Part shown: positions 13,608-22,600 of the stretch, in pieces
Layout: each line of letters begins with the position of its first letter
Position numbering within the stretch: the first letter of the stretch is position 1
DNA from: Corella eumyota
Lineage: Eukaryota > Chordata > Ascidiacea > Phlebobranchia > Corellidae
DNA: 64,000 nt
Assembly (NCBI GenBank): GCA_963082875.1
Contig: OY720100.1
Span: 15,338,591-15,402,590 of the forward strand
Reading direction: 5' to 3'
Made by a program: the position numbers and the translations under genes
The notes under the pieces: generated by a model
What the model was told of the DNA's origin: nothing
What the model saw: the letters and a program-made list of their open reading frames with translations, nothing else
Database searches by the model: none

Positions 13608-16600
13608 ATGGAAACCAGAGAAAGTAATTTTCCATTATTTCAAACTGAAGGACCTAAACCTGATGGAGATGGAGCGCATAAAAAGTTAGTTTATATTGAA
13701 TATATTTTCTACTAAATGTGATAAAAATTTAAATATCTTTAAGAGTATTTAATTGACGACTGTAAAGCAGGATTACTAACATAAAAAGTTTTTTTTTTGT
13801 ATATACCTTTATTCTCAATGTGGGAAAGTCGAATGCGCAACCTTAACATAGAGTAACATCAGTTACTCCAACCCAGTCTCGAATTGCCTGTGGCAGTTTG
13901 GAATATTATAGAGACTATAAGTGCCCGGTATTTATGCTGCTGATTAAGTGCTGGCTCAGCAAAAGTTCACACCGTTTATAGCGCCTTACTTAAGGGCGCT
14001 ACAGCATAATGCCAGTGGGATTTGAACCCACGATCTCATGTGTGGTGTAGCAAGTGTTCTTACCACTACACAACTCTGGCGGTTAAAGTTAATAAACAAC
14101 TTTGTGTATTTTTTTTGTTCAATAATACTAATTTATTTATTATTTAGTAATTCTTTAAGTGATGAAGAAGTAACTAATGATAGTCAAAGTGGATTAGAAG
14201 CTGCAGCTTTAAATAGATCAAGAAGAAGATATAGAAGGAAACCGAAAATCTTTTTCTATGTTGGGGGAGGCAATGGAGTTCATTTGTAAGTAAAAATTCA
14301 AAAATTTATTTTTTAATACCAGGCTATAAACTAGGTATTGTTTATATTATTTAATAATTAGAAATACATAAATATATCGACCACTAAGCTTTACTAAGCT
14401 TTATACCGGCAGCATTGAGTAGTGGTAAGAACACTTGCTACACCACCTTGAGGTCCTGGGTACAATCCCCACTGCTCTCATGCTGTAGCACCCTTGCGAA
14501 TGGGTCGGAGTAACTAAAAAAAAATTTGCGAATGGGTCGGAGTAACTAATGTTACTCTATGTTTAAGTCGCGCATTTCACCTTCCCACATCGAGGATAAA
14601 GATAAATAAAAAAAACCATGTTTATTAAAAAATTTTTATACATTTTTATTTAATTACTTTTGTAAAAAACAATAAAATGAATTCGTGTTTATTTCAAACA
14701 CAGGGTTGAAGAGAATTTAACTGCACTTGGTTGGGAGAGAATTCATGATAAAACAAGAGAAGATTATAAACTGAAGTGGTGTGAAGTTAAATCTCATAAC
14801 TACTACAACACATTCAGGGAAGGTATACAGTCTATTTATACTTTAATTTGTGCAAATATGTAAATTGTGATAATAAATTCAAATTTAGAATCTGTTTTAA
14901 AATTTAAGTATAATATATTTACCGACATGAGGGTGTAGTGGTAAGAAATTGCTACACTACACATGAGGTTGTGGGTTCAATTCCGACTGCTCTTTTGCTC
15001 TAGTGCCCTTGAGAAAGGCGCTATAAACGGTATGAAATGCTGTAGCGTTCTTGGGTAAGGCGCTATAAACAATACGAACTTCTGCTGAGCCAGCACTTTA
15101 TCAGCAGCATAATTATCGGGCAATTATAATCTATAATATCCCAAACTGCCACAGGCAACTCGAGGCTGGGTCGGGGTAACAGTTGTTATTCTTTGTTCAA
15201 GTCGTGCATTCAACTTTCCCACATCGAGGATAAAGATTTATACAACAAAAAAGTGGAGACTAGTTTTTATATGTATATTGAGGGAATAAATTGAAGTTTA
15301 TAATTTGTATTCTAATGTGGTTGTGTTATATTTAGGTGAACAGTTGGTATATCAAATCCCAAACAACAAACTACTAACAACTAAGATTGGGTTGCTGACT
15401 TCACTTCAGGAATATGACAGAGTTATGAACAAAGTTAAAAAAGGAAGACCAAGGTATCAACAATTTGTTAATAATCTAAAAATTATACAGAAAAAAAAAT
15501 CAGTTAAAGTTAATTTAAATAAACATTAGTAATAGGTTCATAGGATAAACAGCTTAGTAAATAAATATTATTTCTTTAGAATGTTACATTTTTTAGATAC
15601 AGAAAATGTGTTTGATATATTATATAAGGTTTATTGTTAAAGACGAGTTGTTATAGTTTTTGATTTCTTTATTTATTTGTTTGTAGACAACAGATTGTAG
15701 TCCAACCCATGTAAGTTAGATTACATTTAAGCTTTTATTAAAAAAAGTCAGGTTAAAAATAAAATAATATAATAACTATTTTTTATTTTTTTAGAAATAA
15801 ATTCATATTTTTTTGCCAAATTTTTTGAAACTTTTTTTAATAAATTATAGTATTAATTTTAATATTTGTTATTAATAAACAAAACTGAAATATGATGTGA
15901 TTTTAAAAAATATGGGACATTTTTTAATTACTGCACAATTTAACTTTTAATAGAATAATGAAGTATCAAGATTTTTTGCCAGAAACGTATAGAATAGATG
16001 TAAGAGATGATAGGGAATTGTTTTACGATACTTATATTGGTAAGTTTTGGCTGATAATTTAAATTTATACAAACTGTGCCGTATTTAATAAACACGAACT
16101 TTATTTATATAAAGTATTTCCAAATTGGACTTTACCTTTTTTACAAATTTTCTCAAGTTATATTTTATTATTAGATGGTGAATTATGGATATCTAAGCCA
16201 ACTGGTATGAATCAGGGAAAGGGGATTTACCTAATACGAAACAGGGAGGATATACAAAAAATGCAGTAAGTATTAAAAGACCTTAAAAATCATGACATAG
16301 AAGTAGTGGGAATCAAACCTAGGACTTTTTGTTATAGTGCCAAGTACTTTTAATATCATGTTTGAGCACACTTGAGTAAGGCGCTCGCTATTAATGGTAT
16401 AAACTCCTGCTGAGCCAACACTTAATCAGCATCTTAATTATCGGGCAATTATAATCTAAATTATCCCAAACTGCCAAAGGCAACTTAAGACTAGGTCGGA
16501 GTAACTGATGTTACTCTATGTTTAGGTCCTAAAGTCGACCTTCTGACATTAAGGATAAAGTTCTATAGGCTACATAAAAAATATTATAAATATATAGATT

Positions 16601-19600
16601 GTAATATTTATGTTTTTGATATCTGGTTTGTTTTTTTAGAGAGAGAATAGCAGAGAATGAAGATGACGTGCAATCAGCCCGCAAACTTCCATTCAAGATT
16701 CCAATGGCTAGAATTGTACAAAGGTAAATTCATTTGTTCTCAAAATTAAAGTTAGTTGGGGTAAAACTGATTTACTTTGTTGGATTTGTTACCTTTGATG
16801 TGAAAAAGGTGACTTAACGACCTAAATATAAAGTAATATGTATTGCTCCAACCCAGTTTTTTATCCCTATTATTAGCCCAATCTATTATCGGCTTTGGCT
16901 GTTTGGAACTTATTAATTTTTATTTTCAAAAACATAACCTGCAGAATTGTGTACTACTATTTTTTTTACTTAAAGAATCAAACCAAAGACTTAGGACTTT
17001 AAGTGACATATTGTTTAGTGCTCTAATCTGTACACTAATTGCTAAAACTAAAATGAAAAAAAATTGTGCAAACTATTTTTTACAGATATGTAACTAACCC
17101 ACTGCTGTTAGACCAACGCAAATTTGATGTAAGGAATTATATGATTGTAGCCTGTACAAATCCTCTGGTTGTGTTTTATAGAGATGGTTACTGCCGACTT
17201 ACATGCCTAGCTTACGATTCTGACAGTTTAGATCTTACTGGACATCTTACTAATCAAGTAATAATTGTGTTTATTTTAAAGCGTATAAACTTTAATGTTT
17301 TTTTGTCTTTATTTTTTCTTGATAGGACTATATTGCCTGAACGTGGAGTAACATCAGTTACTTTGACTCAGTCTTAGTTGACTTTGACAATTTTTTTTTT
17401 TTTTTTTGACTATGATTACCTGCTAATTAATCGCCAATTAGTTTTTGGTTTAGCAGAATTTAATTTCATTTTTAATACCTTACTTAAGGGTGCTATAGCA
17501 TAGAAGCAGTTGGGATCAAACCCAAGACCACATGTAATGAAGCCAAGTATTTTAATCAGTACATCAGATTGCCAGCATAACTTTTACATTTAATAAGGCA
17601 TTTGTTATATATATATATTAAAACAGTTTTGTTAATTTGTTTTACTATTTAGTTTATGCAAAAGAAGAACCCTTTATATAATGAGGTAAAGGAGGATACT
17701 GTTTGGTCTATGGACAGATTTAATGAATATGTCAATGATAACTTTAAAGACAAAAACAATTTGCCAGAAGATTGGGTGCATACAGTGTTAAGAGTAAGCC
17801 AGTGTATTTTTAATTTTTTTTTTTATATATATCTTTATTCTCGATGTGGGAAAGTCGAATGAGCTTAAACGACTCAGTCTCGAGTTGCCTGTGGCAGTTT
17901 GGGATATTATAGATTATAATTGCCTGATAATTATGCTGCTGATTAAGTGTTGGCTCAGCAGGAGTTTATATTGTTTATAGTGCCTTACTCAAGGGCGCCA
18001 CAGCATGAGATTAGTGGGGATTGAACCCCTGACCTCATGTGTGGTGTAGCAAGTGTTCTTACCAATACACCACGCTTACGGTTTTAATTTATCATTGATA
18101 GGCGAAGGCCAACTTTACAGCCTAATTATAAACTTTTATAGTATTATACCTAGTATTAAGTTGACATTGCTAGATTTTGGATTGTATTGATATTGTATCT
18201 TTGTTTAAAACGTTTAAAGTAAATAGAATTGGCACTTTAGTTTAAGATACTGTAACATGGAAGCAGTGGGGATTAATCTCAGGACCTCACATGATAAAAT
18301 TCAATGCCTTAACCACTAGCCAGACTGTTGTAAAATTTAAGATTTTAATTTTGTTATGGTTTAAAATTGTAATTTTTTTTTGTAGAAGCGATGCCAGCAA
18401 ATTATGCTACATTGCTTTCAAGCTGTCAGACACAAACTTGAATGTAAACTTGGGTTCTTTGATTTGATTGGCTGTGATTTTTTAGTGGATGATCAATTTA
18501 AGGTATCTTAAAAAAAGTTTTTTTTTATGAAATTATTTATTCTTGATGTGGGAAGGTCAACTTCACAACCTAAACATAGAGTAACATCAGTTACTACGAC
18601 CCAGTCTTGAGTTGCCGTTGGCATTTTGGGATTATATAAATTATATTTCCAAGATAATTTAACTGATAATTAAGTATTGGCTGGCAGAAGTTAATATCGT
18701 TTATTGTGCATTACTTAAGGGTGCTGCATGAGAGCAGTAGGGTTCGAACCCGGGACCTGTTGTAGTAAAGCCATGTGTCCTTACCACTACACTATGCTTT
18801 TGCTGCTGACCAAGCTTTTATTTATGTTTTTAGAAAGTGTTTATGTAAAAAAAAATGATTTGTTTTTAGATTTCTTTACTTGAAATGAATTGTAATCCTG
18901 CCCTTCATACCAATTGTGAAACTTTAAAAGAAATTATTCCTGATATTGTGACAGAAACATTAAGTAAAAATTTTTTAAAATAATTTTTTAATGTATCCAT
19001 TTTAATACTGAGTTAATCTAAGGTGATTTCATATAATGGAAGCAGTTGGAATTGAACGAAGAATCTCTTGTGGTTACCCTAACACTGCATCAAACTAATA
19101 TCCGGCTATTAAATAGGCTACGAAATTTATTTTATTTTAAAAATTAAAAAATTTTCGCAGAACTTGCCCTTGAGATATTCGACAAATCCAACAAAAGGGA
19201 ACGAATCATCCCCCTAACCACCCCACATAATTGCGTACTACTCTATAATGGGGATGTTATTGAGGCTGCCGAGAGAAGGGAGAGACTACAATCGGCCGCT
19301 GAAGCGCGGCGAAGAGCCAGAAGTGCTCAGAGAAGAAAGAAATTTGTTCCAGGCCAATATATAGTAAGTTTATTATTAAATTATATTAAAGTTTGTCCTC
19401 AATATAAAAATATTTTATTATTTTGTATTTTTAGTATCGGAGAACAGCAGTTGTAACCACCGCAGAACCCTTGTCGCAACCCGTCCAAACAACAACCACC
19501 TCCCCTACTCTACTCATGACATCACAACCAACCACATTAATGACATCACAATCAACACCCAATACTGTCATGACAACGGTAGTTCAACAGTTCCGTGGCA

Positions 19601-22600
19601 ACCTTCCTTCGTCACAAGTTGTTGCCTCGACAACGGCATCGAACCAGCGAGTCGTGCACTCAAAAAGTACGCCAAATGTTGCTTTAAAACCGTTTTATGC
19701 AGGAGGTTAGTATATGGGTGATTGGGTCATGAACTAGTGGTCTTGCTGTAGTGTGTTGGGTGTAGTTATGGAAAGAACGTTAGAGTGTCGTAGCGTTTAG
19801 TTTACTAATGGAATGTTTCTTTGTACTTTTTTTTGTTATTCTTGATGTAGGAAAGTCAAATGCGCGACTTAAACATAGAGTAACATCAGTTACTCAGACC
19901 CAGTCTCGAGTTGCCTGTAGCAGTTTGGGATATTATAGATCATAATTGCCCGATAATTATGCTGCTGATTAAGTGCTGGCTCAGCAGGAGTTTGTACCGT
20001 TTATAGCGCCTCACTCAAGGGCGCTACAGCATGAGATCAGTGGGGATTGAACCCACAACTTATTTATCTTTAATGTAAGAAGGTCAACTTCATAGCCCAA
20101 ACATAGAGTAACATTAGTAACCCCGACCTAGTCCTGATTTGACTTTGCTAAATTAGGATATAAATGATTATAATTGCCTGATTTATGTTACAATTGTGTT
20201 TTGGTAAGGCAAAGGTTTATACCGTCTGTAGGACTTTATTTAAGAGTGCTTTAGAATGGAAGGGGTTGGGATTGAACCCTTTACCTCAGTAGTTGTAAAA
20301 CTTAAGCATGTATTTTGTAAAAGTGTTATTATGTAACCTAAATTTGGTTCTGTAAGTGATTTAGTTCTTATTTTGTGCTGTTTAGTTTGTTGGTTTAATA
20401 GTTTAGGATCTTAGGTTTGAAACTAGGCAAGCTTTGTTTTTTTTTGTTATTAAATAAATTCAATGTAATATTTATTACTTCATGATTTGTGTTTTGTTTA
20501 GGTTTTGTCGCTTTTATTATCTTGCTTACTAATAATAATACTTACTAACATAGCAGTATTAAAATTTGAAAATATTTTTTTTATAATGTTATTCCTGTTG
20601 TAGGCACTGTAGCTAGTAGGCCTTACTCTGCACCGAAGTTCAACAAGAAATATGCTCAAATTGAATCTCGGATCTTCTCTCACAACAATGGATTACTTGA
20701 CAGCCCTCGTAGAACTGAAATAAGTAACGCAGCTTTAAATGCAGCTTCTAACTCAAAAATCCTAAATTTTGTAAGTATTTAACAATCTTATTTTTATGTG
20801 GTGGTTAGAATACTTCGCTTTGTTACATGGAATCCTGGGTTTGATTCCCAGTGCTTCCATGCTGTATTCCCACTGCTTCTATGCTTGGCTTTGCTACATT
20901 GGATTCTGGGTTTGGTCCCCACTGCCTCCATGTTATAGCACATTCTATGTTAGGTGCTATAAACGGTATGAACTTCTGCTGAGCCAAAAACCAATCAGCA
21001 GCATAATTATCAGTCAACTATATTCAATAATATCCCAAACTGCCAAAGTTAACTCGATACTGGGTCGGAGTAACTGATGTTACTCTATGTTTAGGCTGTA
21101 AAGTCGAAAATAAATGAATGTAAATACTATTTTTAATTTAAACCTTTTTTGCAGACAAGAGATGTTGTTTTATCCCCAAATAGAAATGAGTTAAGTAACT
21201 TGAACGGAGAAATCAACAATGTTGAATTAGATGAAGAATTTATCGGGGAAATTAGAGATGAATTAGGTAAACAAATACATGATTTAAAACTTTTTATTTT
21301 TAGTAATTTTTACTTAAAAAAATTTATTAATTTTCAAAAAAAATTATTTTTTTTATTCTAGAAGCTTTGGAGCGGGAGAAAATCTTCGAGCAAGTCCTAG
21401 CTGAAGAAGAAGAAGGAGAAGAGGAAGTCGAGGAGAACTTCTGTGAGGAGGACCAGGAGGAGGAAGATGATTTTGTTGATTGTAACTCCCCGGAAGCGAT
21501 CAGAAGACCTTCCGCTAAACTTCCATCAAGTTATCACAGGAGCAGCATTGATGGTGCTCTGTTGCTTGGCACAGGTGATTATGACGTCACTACATCAACA
21601 GAAACAGTAGAGTATACAGTAATTATGATGTCATTGTACTACGAAGGTTATAGTTATGACGTCACTTTGTACCGAAAAAATGGTATTTGTGACGTCACTG
21701 TGTAGAAAAACAGTCGGTTTTTGTGACGTCACTAAGTAGCGAAATAAGTTGTTTTCATGACGTCACTATGTAGCGAAATAAGCGGTATTTTTGACGTCAC
21801 TATGTAGCGAAACAAGCGGTATTTGTGACGTTACTATGTAGCGAAATAATTGATATTTATGACGTCACTATGTCGCGAAATAAGCGGTATTTGTGACGTC
21901 ACTATGTAGCGAAACAAGCAGTATTTGTGACGTCACTATGTAGCGAAATAAGCGATAATTATGACGTAATTTTGCCAGTAATACCATCGTAGGTAACTTC
22001 ACAAAAACACATTAGTAACAACATTTCAACAACAAAAATAAGTTTTAATTTGTTTGTTTTTTTTATCACAGCTTCCACGTGGCCTCGACATTTTCAAGCC
22101 AAACAAACTTCTGTGAGAAAAAGGGTCAGCAGGATTGCTTCATTATCTGTTAAAGGAAATTTTGGTAAAAATTAATAAATAATTTGTTTTTTTTATTTTT
22201 TATTTATCCTCGATGTGGGAAAGTCGGATGCGCGACTTAAACATAAAGTAACATTAGTTACTCCGACCCGGTCTCGAGTTGCCTGTGACAGTTTGGGATA
22301 TTATAGATTAGAATTGCTCGATAATTTTGCTGCTGATTAAGTGTTGGCTCAGCAGGGGTTCATGCCGTTTATAGCGCCTTACTCGAGGGCACTACAGCAT
22401 GAGAGCAGTGCGGATTGAACCCACGACCTCATGTGTGGTGTAGCAAGTGTTCTTACCACTACACCACGCTGAAGGTTTTTTAATTACATTAGTGTATATA
22501 AAAGTTTGTAAAATTTAAATTTTTTTTAGATAATTAATTTTCTTAATTATTTGTATTTAATAATATTGATTGCCCTAAAATTGACTTCATTTTAATTAAT

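Noticed and set aside
20796-21077. 93-codon ORF
   Set aside because: It lies entirely within a SINE copy with a duplicated head.
21575-21705. Continuation of TTLL10 exon 17 into the CRE minisatellite
   Set aside because: The frame is open to a stop at 21705, but the ACAG donor at 21574 joins in phase to all six later exons. A read-through form remains possible but is not the main model.
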